Assembly: GCA_030035585.1 (NCBI GenBank)
Contig: CM057468.1
Span: 50,712,145-50,776,144 of the forward strand
Length of the DNA stretch: 64,000 nucleotides
Direction of reading: 5' to 3'
Origin: Dugong dugon
Lineage: Eukaryota; Chordata; Mammalia; Sirenia; Dugongidae
The stretch's first letter is position 1; each line of letters opens with the position of its first letter. A program made the position numbers and the translations under genes. Below, piece after piece: positions 23,640-35,091 of the stretch. The notes below the pieces were generated by a model, which worked only from the letters and a program-made list of their open reading frames with translations, was not told the DNA's origin and did not search any database.

Positions 23640-24640
23640 ATCCCGGCGCGGCTCTCCATTCATGCTTTAACGCTACTCCCTCCGCAGAGGGGTCCGCGCC
23701 AGACCTCTGTGTCCGAAGAGGGCCCCTCGCGCCACCAGCCCCAGCCGGAGCAGCCGCTGGGGCCCAGGGGCCGCGCGGGGGGCGCGCGGCACGGCGACCG
23801 GCAGCATGGGCCAGACACGTTGCCGCGCTCCTACCCGCCCGCCCGCCCGCGGACCAGAAGCTGAGGCCCCCTCCTACGCGGACCGGGCCCAGGACGACGA
23901 GCAGCCCGGCCACCCGTCTCCCGCCCCGCCCGCTGGACCCTGTCCCGTCGAAGCCCAAGTGCCGAGGGGGCGGGCCGGGCCGAGGTCCCCGCGTGGTGCG
24001 CGGCGACGAGCAACAGGGCGCTCCCTGGCCCACCCCCGCGCACGGCGGCTCCCGCGCGGCGAACCGTTACGCGAGCGGCGTGGGGACCCCGGCAACTCAC
24101 CGGCTGGCACCTCGGCCGCCTCTGCGCCGCCGCCGCTCCCTTCGCCCGCCGCTGCTGGTCTCGCTCAGCCTCAGGCGCTGCCGAGCAGCCCCATCTACAA
24201 ACTCGGGGCTAGTAGTTGGGAATTGGAAACGCGTCTCTCACTCCCCTCCTTCGCCCGCTCCCTCCGCCCCCTTCCACGCTCTCCACTCCGCCCCGGCTCC
24301 GGTCGCCGCCGCCGCCGCCGCCGCCACCACCATGCGCGGCCGGCTCCCCTCCGCCGCCCTCCTCCTCCCGCCGCTGCCAGGGCGCGCTCCCTCCTGGCCT
24401 CGCGCGTGCGCCGGACGCCGGGGAGCGCGCGTTCGGGCGCGGAGAGGCGACGCCGCCGCCGGGAAGCCGGCCCCGCCCCTCGGTCCGCTGCGCGGCTACC
24501 AGGTGGAGCCCCCTCCGAGCGCCCGCAGACGGCGCCCTCGGGCCGGCCTAACGGCGCCGGTAGCGCCCAGCTTTCTCCCCGTGGGTCTTCCTGGTCCTGG
24601 TCCGCAGGGCCGCTTCCGCCCCGCGCCCGCGACAGGGACT
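23640..24640. promoter_or_regulatory. CpG island, probable (bidirectional) promoter
   Basis: An abrupt shift from AT-rich sequence to about 1 kb of very GC- and CpG-dense DNA. It has multiple GC boxes (CCGCCC/CCCGCC), a (CCCG)n-like run near 23836-23850, a (GCC)n run at 24306-24330 and NRF1-like GCGCGTGCGC near 24404. A CCAAT-type CCCAATCAAC lies near 24650. The open frames spanning it run in several frames and both strands at once, which base composition explains. I cannot identify the gene served. Confidence 0.85.
24101..24330 (-). other. Candidate 5'UTR first exon of an unidentified minus-strand gene
   Basis: On the minus strand the sequence CCAGCCG|GTGAGTTGCC gives a near-consensus splice donor, with the last exon base at 24101 and intron GT at 24100-24099. 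Upstream on that strand is purine-rich GC-dense sequence with only short ATG-initiated frames, such as one from the minus-strand ATG at 24333. This suggests untranslated leader rather than coding exon. The transcription start is unknown and the 24330 limit is arbitrary. The gene would run toward coordinate 1, but no second exon was recognised in the window. Confidence 0.4.
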
Positions 24641-24889
24641 GGTCACACCCAATCAACTCCTGGGCTTCCAGGCCGAAATCGCCGCTGTCAGTCAGCAGTC
24701 ACCGTTGGACAAGACACTGCAGGGGGCCTAGAAGAGGCTCCTCCCTGCCCTCTCAGAGTTTACATTCAGAGAACCCCGTCGTGGGCACAAAGGATAAATA
24801 GACTCGAAGAAAAGCCTCTGGAAAATCTACACGCGTGCGCGCATACACACGTTCTGATTTGTATTTGGCAGGTTCTACAGCGCTGACTT

Positions 24890-25081
24890 GCTGACTGTGT
24901 CCTTCATGAATTTTCTCCCAAAGCCCCAGCCGGGGACTGTGATTCACATAAGAGGAAATAGACGGACGCTAGCTCTTTTCATAGCACCGAGGCTCCATGG
25001 AGGTCCGCGAGCCCGTTTGGTTGGACACGCCCCAAACACCAGTTGTTCGGCTCCTCCCAAACATCTGGCTTTCCCAGACCC
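24890..25081 (+). other. Candidate divergent noncoding exon ending at a strong donor
   Basis: CAGACCC|GTAAGTGGGG places a near-perfect plus-strand donor with GT at 25082-25083, about 440 bp beyond the CpG island. The sequence before it keeps scattered CpGs. The open frame from 24888 stops inside the donor, so coding is unlikely. A divergent lncRNA first exon is possible; chance occurrence is also possible. Confidence 0.2.
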
Positions 25082-25319
25082 GTAAGTGGGGAAGGTCCAA
25101 GTCCAATACGCCATCCAATGCGCAGTTCAGCCTCTGCTCTGAACTGCGTGGAGCAGGGTGGAACTGTGATGAGTGTCCGGGTATGCAGATGACACATTCT
25201 GTCAGGAGTGCCGGTTTTTCAGTTGAGAGGAATCGAGCGGTGCACTGCAGCAGAGGCCTCTTGCTAGAAAAACAAAGCAAGGCAGTCAGAGAACTTCCAT
25301 CTCCCTTAACATCTACCTA

Positions 25320-26261
25320 ATCCCAAAAGACCACTGTGAACCTTCAGATCTGAGATGGCTTTTGGAAAACCTGTTCTACTCTTCTTCAAATTGAAGAAAA
25401 CTACTAAGATGGTATTTAAATTTTACAAAATGTTTACTGCAGTCTTTTCAAACTGTCGATGTAGAAAGTGCAAACAGAACTTTACATGTCAGGTGCCTTC
25501 TCTGTGCAGCCTTTCCTGGCTTCTCTTGGGCAACTTACACATGCCCTGCACAAACCAGGCATTTGGTAAATGTTTGCAGAATGAGTGAATGCATCGTGGC
25601 CCTTTGGATTCAGAGATGGAGTCACAGGCTGATTGTTTCCCCTCTGTGCCTGTGACTGGCACGAAAGGGAAGAAGGGACTGTTAGGAGTGAGATGTACTA
25701 AGAAGGCCCAGGCCACGAAACAGTGATTTGTCTCTGTAGCTCCAACCAAACATCAAAGATCAATTTACCTTTCTGCTAGGATCATTAATTTTGCAAACTA
25801 ACATGTAGGGGTACTTTGTAGAGTGTTCATTTAGAACCCTCCTTCCTAGAACAGCAGACCTGAGGAAGGTAAATGGGAAGCATTCAAGGAGACCCGCATG
25901 CACGTAGGGGCAAAGAGTAATGCTGGGCAGGTGTTGCAACCCTGCTGTCATCAGGCCAGCTGGATGAAATGAAGTAGACTGGCCATGTGCCCAGTAGGGA
26001 GGCAAGGTGGAGGCAGAATGAGGTTTCTCTTCTCAGAGTCTCAACAGACCTTTCAGGTCTTTCTTCTCCTGCTCGCTGCCCCAAACCCACTTGCTTCCCT
26101 ACAGAATGCTTAGTGACTCCTCCCTGTTGCACCCTACTCAGGCCTGTGAAATTTTATTCTTTCCTCCCTTCTGACCCCAACCCTACTACACCCCGCCTCC
26201 TACCCAGCTAGTGTACTTGCCCTGAGCTCCGCTGGGTGTGTTGTTGATTCCTTATAAACAA
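25320..26261. other. No confident feature
   Basis: Unique-looking sequence. GCAACTTACACATGCCC...GGCATTTGGTAAATGTTTGCAGAATGAGTGAATG near 25525-25590 faintly resembles an L2/MIR 3' end. Confidence 0.4.
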
Positions 26262-26466
26262 ACAAACCATACCCATTGCCCTCAAGTCCATTGCAACTCA
26301 TGATGCCCCTGTGTGTTAAGAGGAGAACTGCTCTTTCGGGTTTTCTTGGCTGTAATCTTTACTGAAGCAGATCACCAGACATTTCTTCCAAGGTGCCTCT
26401 GGGTGGGTTCACACCACTAACCTTTAGGTTAGTAGTCATGTTCGAACTGTATGCGCCACCCGGGGA
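26262..26466 (-). mobile_element. Diverged AfroSINE of the GTGCCTCTGGGTGG type
   Basis: Minus-strand copy: tail CATTGCCCTCAAGTCCATTG, central GGCTGTAATCTTTACTGAAG, then AAGGTGCCTCTGGGTGGGTT and head end TATGCGCCACCCGGGGA. The GAGGCACC signature groups it with the 50.9 and 56.9 kb copies rather than the main form. Confidence 0.65.
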
Positions 26467-27687
26467 CATTAGTGACTTCTTATAGTGCACTTTTATTTTT
26501 CCAAGGGTCATCTGGCAACAATACCCTCACCTCCTACCCCACCCCAACCCCTGCGAATAGGATGAAGTTAATGTGAGAAGTTTGGCAGAGGGGAGATTAG
26601 GGAGTCTGTGCCCCTCAAATCAACATGCAGACCTACCTGGGACCAGCCCTGGCCAACAGACTTAGCTCAGTGTCTACTAGGGATCCAGCATTTGGGAGCA
26701 GGAATACAGGCACAATTATCTTTCATTTACAGCCCAAGTCTGTTCTCTAAATACTGACAGCAAGTATTAGATGGAGGCTTAGCCCTGTTGTAAGACTCAG
26801 ATCATCCTCAGAGGCAGGAAAATGATTTCACTCAAATAAATATCTTCAATTGGCTTTCTTCAGGATATTCTTGCCAGTGAAATTTCTTTCAGTGTCTGTT
26901 TTATAAATAGTCATACAGTTTACATTATGAAACACTACTTTCTAAAATATAAATAATAGTCCCACTTTATGATATTCTGCCCTTTCTCTAAACTTTAAAG
27001 GTGGGACATGCCAGAATAAGTTTAAAGTAATCTAATTTAGAACTCCCACCTTGCTTTGCCAGGATACCTTTCAGAGAGGTCATCATTTGGCAAGATTTCC
27101 CGTATCTGTGCAAATTCTTCATTCCAGGAAAGGCCAATGTTATTATTGAAAATGATGGTGAATCTTTCTCTTCAGAATCCTTAATAAATAGTCTGACTTT
27201 TCATTTCCTTTGGGGTTACTCTAAAGTGATCATAATTTTACCACAGCCCAATATTGCTTAACTGTAATGCAATTTAAAGTCTGAATTTTGGTTCTTAATC
27301 CATCCCTGGCTTTCATTTCTTCCTTCAAATATCAACAAAAGTTTGTATACCTTTTATAGGATTGTGTTTTCTCTTCTGCCCTGCTTTGTTGCCACAAAAT
27401 TTGAGAATTTTGCTAACAGTAAAAAGCCCCAAATTTTAGCAAAGCACGTCTTACCTGCTTGTTTTCCAACTAATCCATTGTAGTAATAGCAGTGATGCTC
27501 CTGGAGTATAGCTTTATAAAAAAATTGCAACTGACATACATCACAAAGTCCAACCAAATTCTCCTTTGGAATACTTTATTTAGCTTCACGCCTTTTATCT
27601 CTGTTTGCAAAGCTAGGTCAGACTCTAATTTCCAGCCTCTTTGCTAGTCTTTCTAATTCTAGTCTCTCACTTGCTTCCGATTTACCC
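26467..27687. other. No recognised feature
   Basis: Unique-looking moderately AT-rich sequence. No exon or repeat supported. Confidence 0.45.
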
Positions 27688-27699
27688 TACACTTAGAGC

Positions 27700-27913
27700 C
27701 AACACCAAACCAAATCCACTGTTGCCTAGTCAATTCCAACTCATAATGACCTTACAGGACAGAGTGGAACTGCCCTATAAGGTTTCCAAGGCTGTAAATT
27801 TCTATGGAAGCAGACTGCCACATCTTTCTCCCATGGAGCCGCTGGTGGTTTCAAACCAACAACCTTTTGGGTTAGCAGTCAATCGCTTTAAACACTGCAC
27901 TACCAGGGCTCCT
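27700..27913 (-). mobile_element. AfroSINE, long form, with 12-bp target duplication
   Basis: Minus-strand copy with full central block (GGCTGTAAATTTCTATGGAA, CCACATCTTTCTCC) and head ending CTACCAGGGCTCC. Perfect TACACTTAGAGC duplication at 27688-27699 and 27914-27925. It landed exactly at the edge of the MER5A that follows. Confidence 0.92.
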
Positions 27914-27924
27914 TACACTTAGAG

Positions 27925-28107
27925 CAGTGCTTCTCAAATTTGGCTGTTTATTGGAATCACCCAGAGAACATTAAAAAAAAAAAACACAGACGCTTGGGAC
28001 CCACCCCTAGAAATTCTGGTTTAATCAAAATAGGGTGCGGCCTGGGGCTGGGATTTTTCAAAGCTCTCCAGGTCATTCTGATATGCAGCCAACTTTGAGA
28101 AACACAG
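27925..28107 (+). mobile_element. MER5A hAT-Charlie element
   Basis: CAGTGCTTCTCAAATTTGGC, GGAATCACCCAGAGAACATT, GGGACCCACCCCTAGAAATT, GGTCATTCTGATATGCAGCC and ACTTTGAGAAACAC follow MER5A end to end. A poly-A expansion lies near 27973. Confidence 0.72.
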
Positions 28108-28839
28108 AAATGAATCATCATCCAAACATTTATACCAGGTCTTCTGAGAAAATGAGGTGGCCCCACATTACCTTAAGTAATCAAATTAAAATACCTAATC
28201 TTGTGCTTTAAGACTCTTTGCCAATTGACTAGAATAGTCCCCTTTCAAAACAGCTTAAATTTATCTCATGCCTAAAGCTTCTCTAGATTCGTTTCACCTG
28301 GCTGCCTGAAGATGGCTGGTTTCCAACTCTGAGCATTCTGACTGGCACTGGTTGACAAGCCTTTGGACCAGAGTTGGTTCTGTATATTATCGTTTTAATC
28401 TTGCTTTCATAGGTGTCAGTCAGAGGCTTTTCTTGTAGTCTAAATCTCTTTGAAGTCCCACCTGGTCAACAGACAATCCCAAAATAAACAGCACCGTTAT
28501 TCTTAGCAGAGCTTTCTCCTCTAAACTATTTGAAAGAACATTATCTGACACAATGGCAGTTCATTTTATTATCATCACAATTAAAGCCTACAATTGTAAG
28601 AATTTAAACGTTTGGATTTTTTTTTTTTTTCCTTACAGATGGAAACCTATATCTCAGTATATCTCCCTGCCTCTTCTTACCACCATTCATTTATATTAAG
28701 CATTCAAATTTGGCATCCAAAATCACCTCTCTACTGAAACTACTCTTTAGATTACCGTTGATATTTTCATGCATGTGTTTATTCATTCACTCATTTATTA
28801 ATGATAAATGCTGGAAATAAAATAATAATAATAGAAAAT
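28108..28839. other. No recognised feature
   Basis: Unique-looking sequence with a poly-T tract at 28618-28631. No supported gene or repeat. Confidence 0.45.
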
Positions 28840-29166
28840 GTTGCTGTTAGCTGCACTGGGGTTGGCCCACAGCTCACGGAGGACTTATGCACAAGTGAAT
28901 GCTGTCTGGACCTGTGCCATCTCCATGACTGGCTGAGGATCAAACCATTATGATCCATAGGGTTCTCACTGGTTGATTTTTGGAAGTAGATAACCAGGCC
29001 TTTCTTCCTAGTCTGTCTCTGTCTAAAACATGTTCAGCATCATAACAACATGCAAGCCTCCACTGACAGACGGGTGGTGGCTACCCATAAGGTATATTGG
29101 CTGGAAATCCAATCTGGGCCTCCTGCATGAAGGCAAGAATTCTACCACTGAACCATCAGTGCTCTC
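28840..29166 (-). mobile_element. tRNA-Gly-headed SINE built from both ends of the RTE LINE
   Basis: On the minus strand the head (29166 to about 29095) reads GATGGTTCAGTGGTAGAATT and GAGGCCCAGATTGGATTTCC. This closely follows mammalian tRNA-Gly with its A box GTGGTTCAGTGG and B box GGTTCGATTCC, here decayed. After a short linker comes CCGTCTGTCAGTGG...GTTATGATGCTG, matching the extreme 5' end of the RTE (from 16647). Next is AGACTAGGAAGAAAGGCCTGG...ACTTCCAAAAATCAACCAGT, matching RTE 16772-16840. It then ends in RTE 3' sequence matching about 19500-19600. This may be the repeat known as a paenungulate SINE (PSINE); the name is from memory. Confidence 0.8.
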
Positions 29167-30020
29167 TAACAATACCAAATACCCTCTGCCTGACATTAGG
29201 AAATAAAAAGCAATTAAAATATCACATGGTAAGTGCTATGTCAGAAGCCTTAACAGGACATAATGGAATTATGGGAAAGTTTGTGTAGTGTTCATGCCAT
29301 TCAACTTCCCTGTAGAGTTTGAGGAGGTTTACCCCTATAGCTTTTTAACCTCTCCTTTCCTTCAACTTTCCTGATACTATACAACCCAGGAACTCCTGCT
29401 TCTCTGACTCTTCCTTCTCTGACCTCAACTTGTTGCTTCATCTCTTCTCACTTTCTAACATTTTGTAAATAAAAATGTCCCACAAAGAGTGGAAGAGATT
29501 TTGAGGAAGAAAATATAGGTAGGGAAGAGAACACTGTTTCTCTCAAAAATCTCATGGACCGTTAGGGCTCTATTACCAATGCCTCCACATCTCTATCTAC
29601 AGTTCTACTCTCCCCTGAGCCCCAGAGGCATGTTCCAACTTCCTATTGAATATCTCCATCTGGATAAACCATCCACAGCTCAAATGAACATGCCTAAAAT
29701 CAAATTCATTTCTTCTGCTATCTTAATCCATTTCTTCCTGCTCGCTTTTGTTTTGTCTCATTTCCTTTCAACTCATTTAATCCTCTCCCTGGCAGGCACA
29801 CATTCAGCCTGCACAAGGTCCCCTGAAGTCTACTTTCTCAACGTCATGGGAAAGGATTCTCTTTTCTATTCCCGCTGACCCTACAAGAAGAATATCCTAA
29901 CTCACCAGAGAAGTATGGGGCACTTAGTTCCTCTGTAAAATAGAAGCTGTTAATAAATATCAAAGACCAGTTCTCTTAAAATTTCTGCTTTGGTAATAAT
30001 GATGAGTAATAACAACTTTT
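29167..30020. other. No recognised feature
   Basis: Unique-looking sequence. No supported gene or repeat. Confidence 0.45.
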
Positions 30021-30130
30021 TTCAGCATCCTTTTGGGACAGAACTGTTTTAAGCCCTTTAAAGAGTATATCCCATTAGGGTTGTTATTACTCTTATTCCA
30101 TTTTATAAATGAGGAAACAAGTAAAGAAGG
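30020..30130 (-). mobile_element. MIR fragment
   Basis: GAACTGTTTTAAGCCCTTTA, GGGTTGTTATTACTCTTATTCC and TTTTATAAATGAGGAAACAAG match the MIR core in antisense. Confidence 0.5.
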
Positions 30131-30339
30131 ATGAAGTCAATATGCTCTGGGTTCAAGAACTAGGAAGTATTCCAGTCTGCTTGAATCCAAAGCACCTGCT
30201 TATTTCCACACTTCATACACAGGGTGGTTTGTAACACTCAGGTCAATTCAACCAGAATTGTAGTACAAATCACTACAATTAAGGGTTCTCTGTAGCATGT
30301 TATTTAACTAAGATTCATCACCATGATCTTTAAACTTAC

Positions 30340-30372
30340 CCTGTGTGTGTGTACGTGTGTGTGTATGTATTT
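30340..30372. repeat. (GT)n microsatellite
   Basis: GTGTGTGTGTACGTGTGTGTG run. Confidence 0.9.
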
Positions 30373-31253
30373 TAACAATGTGTAATCTATGCAAAGACTA
30401 TTTTTGTTGTTGCTGTTATAGCAGAACTGTATTATAGAATAGTGCAAATTTTTCTGAACTATTCCTTTCAAGAAGTAAAAGAATAATAAATGAAATAATC
30501 AGTAAATAGATAAATAAAGAGTAATAAGAGTTTCTTCTACTCCTTCAGAACATGGTCATTATTTAACTTCAACACGTTGCATTGAAAATGGTTTTGTACC
30601 ATGCAGGCAAGAAGGCAATGGGATGATATAAAGCCTTGAAGGAAAACAACTACTAGCCAAGAATTATATATCCAACAAAACTGTCTCTCAAATATGATGG
30701 CGAAATTCGGGCATTTCCAGATAAACAGAAGTTCAGGGAATTTGCAAAAAACAAACGAAAATTACAAGAAATACTAAAGGGAGTCCTACAGTTAGATAAT
30801 CAGTGGCATCAGATAACAACGCAAGACTAGAACAGAGGACAGAGCAACCAGATATTGACTCAGATAGGGCAGTCTAAAATACATCAAAGTTAAAATATTG
30901 AAAATAGGGAAACAGAGATATCAATATGTAAAAAAAGGACAACATTAAAACAAAAAAGAGGGACTTAAAAAATGCAGACATTGATTTTTCATATGGAGGG
31001 GAAGTCAAGGCAATATAAAGTAATAAAAGACTGGTATAAACTTAGAAAAATAGGGGTAAATATTAAGGTAACCACAAAGGAATCTAACAAACCTACAAAT
31101 CAAAATAAAAAAGCAGAAAAACATAAAGACCCAGCAAACACAAAATCTACAACAATGAAAAAGATGAAAAAAAATACATAAAGAAAAATGACTCAGCACA
31201 GAAAATTAAGGGGAACAAAGAAATTGTGAACAGCACAAAAAAGAGACATCAGG

Positions 31254-34200
31254 ATGACAGGGCTAAACTCATACCTATCAATAATTATGCTGAATGTAAA
31301 TGGACTTGATGCACCAATAAAGAGACGGAGAGTGGCAGATTGGATAAAAAACCACAATCCATCTATATGCTGCCTACAAGAGACACACCTTAGACTTAAA
31401 GACACAAACAAGCTAAAACTCAAAGGATGGAAAAAAATATATCAAGCAAACAACACTCAAGAAAGAGCAGGAGAGGCAATATTAAGGATGGAAGAAAATA
31501 TATCAAGCAAATAACACTCAAGAAAGAGCAGGAGAGGCAATATTAAGGATGGAAGAAAATATATCAAGCAAATAACACTCAAGAAAGAGCAGGAGAGGCA
31601 ATATTAATCTCTAACAAAATAGACTTTAAAATCCACCACAAACGATAAGGAAGGGCACTATATAATGATTAAAGGGTCAGTACACCAGGAGGACATAACT
31701 ATAATAAATATTTATGCACACAACAACAGGGCTCCAAAATACATAAAACAAACTCTAATAGCACTGAAAAGACAGATAAACAGCTCCACAACAGTAGTAG
31801 GAAACTTCAGCACGCCACTTTCGGGGACAGACAGAACATCCAGAAAGAAGCTCAACAAAGACATGGAAGAGCTAGATGCTACAATCAACCAACTTGATCT
31901 CATAGACGTATACCAAACACTGCACCCAACAGCAGCCAAGTATACTTTCTTTTCCAACGTACCTGGAACATTCTCCAGAATAGACCACATATTAGGCCAT
32001 AAAGCAAGCCTTAACAAAATCCAAAACATTGGAATATTACAAAGCATCTTTTCTGACCATAAAGCCATAAAAGTGGAAATCAACAACACAAAAAGCAAGG
32101 CAAAAAAATCAAACACATGGAAAATGAACAACACCTTGCTCAAAAACTACTGGGTTATAGAAGAAATTAAGGATTGAATAAGAAATTCATAGAATCAAAC
32201 AATGAAAACACATCCTACCAGAACCTTTGGGACACAGCAAAAGCAGTGCTCAGAGATCAGTTTAGAGCAATAAATGCACATATCCAAAAAGAAGAAAGGG
32301 CCATAATCAAAACATTAACCCTATAACTGGAATAAGAAGAAAGAGAGCAGCAAAAGAAGCCCTCAAGTGGCAGAAGAAAGGAGATAATAAGAATTAGAGC
32401 AGAATTAAATGAAATAGAGAATAGAAAAACAATTGAAAGAGTTAACAAGTCCAAAAGCTGGTTTTTTGAAAAGATCAACAAAATTGATAAGCCACTGGCC
32501 AAACTGACAAAAGAAAAACTGGAGAGGAAGTAGATAACCCATATAAGAAATGAGATGGGTGATATCACAACAGACCCAACTGAAATTAAAAGAATCATAA
32601 CAGATTACTATGAAAAATTGTACTCTAACAAATTTGAAAACCTAGAGGAAATGGACAAATTTCTAGAAACTCACTACCTACCTAAATTAACACAAACAGA
32701 GGTAGAACAACTAAATAAACCCATAACAAAAGAAGAGATTGAAAAGGTTATTAAAAAACTGCCAACAGAAAGAAGTCCTGGTCTGGATGGCTTCACTGGA
32801 GAATTCTACCAAACTTTCAGAGAAGAGATAACACCACTTCTCCAGAGCATAGAAAAGGATGGAATACTCCCAAACTCATTCTATGAAGCCAGCATAACCC
32901 TGATACCAAAACCAGGTAAAGATGCCACAAAAAAAGAAAATTATAGACCAATATCCCTCATGAACATTGATGCAAAAATCCTCAACAAAATTCTAGCCAA
33001 TAGAATTCAAAAACATATCAAAAAAATAATTCACCATGATCAAGTGGGATTTATACCAGGTATGTAGGGATGGTTCAACATTAGAAAAACAATCAATGTA
33101 ATCCATCACATAAATAAAACAAAAGACAAGAACCACATGATCTTATCAATCAATGCAAAAAAGGCATTCAACAAAGTCCAACACACATTCATGATAAAAG
33201 CTCTCAATAAAATAGGAATAGAAGGCAAATTCCTCAATATAATGAAGGGCATTTATACAAAGCCAACAGCCAATATCATCCTAAATGGAGAGACTTTGAA
33301 AGCATTCCCCTTGAGAACCGGAAACAGACAAGGATGCCCTCTATCACCACTATTATTCAACATTGTGCTGGAGGTTCTAGCCAGAGCAATTGGGCTAGAA
33401 AAAGAAATAAAGCGCATCCAAATTGGTAGGGAAGAAGTCAAAGTATCTATTTGCAGATGATATGATCTTATACACAGAAAACCCCAAAGAATCCACAAGA
33501 AAACTACCGGAACTAATAGAAGATTTCAGCAAAGTTTCAGGATATAAGATAAATATACAAAACTCAGTTGGATTCCTCTACACAAACAAAGAGAACCTTG
33601 AAGAGGAAATCACCAAATCAATACTATTTACAATAGCCCTCAAGAAGATAAAATACTTAGGAATAAATCTAACCAGAGATGTAAAAGATCTATACAGAGA
33701 AAACTACAAGACACTGCTGCAAGAAACTAAAGGAGACCTGCATAAGTGGGAAAAATATACCTTGCTCATGGATAGGTAGACGCAACATAGTGAAAATGTC
33801 AATTCTACCCAAAGCACTCTACAGATACAATGCAATCCTGATCCAAATTCCAGCAGCATTTTTTAATGAGGTAGAGAAACAAATCACCAACTTCGTATGG
33901 AAAGGGAAGAGGCCCTTAATAAATAAAGCATTACTTAAGAAGAAGAACAAAGTGGAAGGCCTTAAACTACCTGATTTTAGGGCCTATTATACTGCCACAC
34001 TAGTCAGAACAGCCTGGTACTGGTACAACAACAGATACATAGACCAATGGAACAGAGTTGAGAATCCAGATATAAGCTCATCCACCTATGAGCAGCTAAT
34101 ATTTGACAAAGGCCCAAAGTCCATTAATTGGGGAAAAGACAGTCTCTTTAAGAAATGGTGCTGGCATAACTGGATATCCATCTCCAAAAAACTGAAACAA

Positions 34201-35091
34201 GACCCATACCTTATACCATGTACAAAAACTAACTCAAAATGGATCAAAGACTTAAATCTAAAATCGAAAATGATAAAGATCATGGAAGAAAAAATAGGGA
34301 CAACGCTAGGAGCCTTAATATATGGCATAAACACAATATGAACCATAAGTAACAATGCACAAGCACCAGATGAGAGACTAGATAAACGGGAGCTCCTAAA
34401 AATCAAACACTTACGCTCATCAAAAGACTTCACCAAAAGAGTAAAAAGACAACCTACAGACTGGGAAAAAATTTTTGGCTACGACAAATCAAATCAGCGT
34501 ATAATCTCTAAAATCTACGAGGTGCTGCAAAACCTCAAAAACAAAAGACAAATAACCCAATTAAAAAATAGGCAAAATGATAGTTCAAGGCACTTCACCA
34601 AAGAAGATATTCAGGTGGCTAACAGACACGTGAAGAAATGCTCACAATCATTAGCCATTAGAGAAATGCAGATCAAAACTACAATGAGATATCATCTCCC
34701 CGCAACAAGGCTAGCACTAATCCAAAAAACACAACATAATAAATGCTGGAGAGGTTGTGGAGAGACTGGAACACTTATACACTGTTGGTGGGAATGTAAA
34801 ATGGTACAACCACTTTGGAAATTGATTTGGTGCTTCCTTAAAAAGCTAGAAATAGAAGTTCCATACGATCCAGCAATCCAGCTCCTTGGAATATATCCTA
34901 GAGAAATAAGAGCCATCACACAAATAGATATATGCACACCCATGTTCATTGCAGCACTGTTCATAATAGCAAAAAGATGGAAACAACCTAGAAGCCCATC
35001 AACAGACGAATGGATAAACAAATTATGGTATATCCACACAATGGAATGTTATGCAATGATAGAACAACAAAGAAGCTGTGAAACATCGTAA
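31254..35091 (+). pseudogene. L1 ORF2 remnant (endonuclease and reverse transcriptase)
   Basis: ORF2 would encode the target-primed reverse-transcription enzyme of L1. Start peptide MTGLNSYLSIIMLNVNGLDA. Endonuclease signatures: CCLQETH (about 31372), FSRIDHILGHK (about 31976) and SDHKAI (about 32055). RT signatures: PKPGKD (about 32905), [28 protein letters not shown], and FADDM (about 33450; mammalian L1 uses FADD as the catalytic motif, so these aspartates persist). The C-terminal cysteine block is CWRGCGETGTLIHCWWEC (about 34745-34800). The coding is spread over three frames. The first change is caused by a 61-bp triplication at 31426-31608, followed by a stop at 32175 and further shifts near 33100, 33440 and 33780. 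Confidence 0.93.
31426..31608 (+). repeat. 61-bp tandem triplication inside L1 ORF2
   Basis: Three head-to-tail copies (31426-31486, 31487-31547, 31548-31608) each starting GATGGAARAAAATATATCAA and ending GGCAATATTAA. Copies 2 and 3 look identical over the unit, and copy 1 differs at about two or three positions. Since 61 is not a multiple of 3, two extra units shift the frame. Confidence 0.95.

Noticed and set aside
23531-24886. A 451-codon plus-strand open frame (and a 331-codon one in another frame) across the GC-rich region, including an ATG in good context at 24332
   Set aside because: Several long frames are open on both strands over the same bases. The predicted peptides are dominated by P, R, A and G, as expected when high GC removes stop codons. 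No splice structure or recognisable domain supports them, and the CpG island plus minus-strand donor explains the region better.
25346-25370. ATG-rich region after the CpG island as a host coding start (MAFGKPVLLFFKLKK-like peptide)
   Set aside because: A short frame with no Kozak or splice support and a low-complexity hydrophobic/lysine composition.
28840-29166. A functional tRNA-Gly gene on the minus strand
   Set aside because: The head is decayed in the B box and continues into SINE body without a terminator run at the tRNA 3' end, so it is a SINE head and not a tRNA gene.
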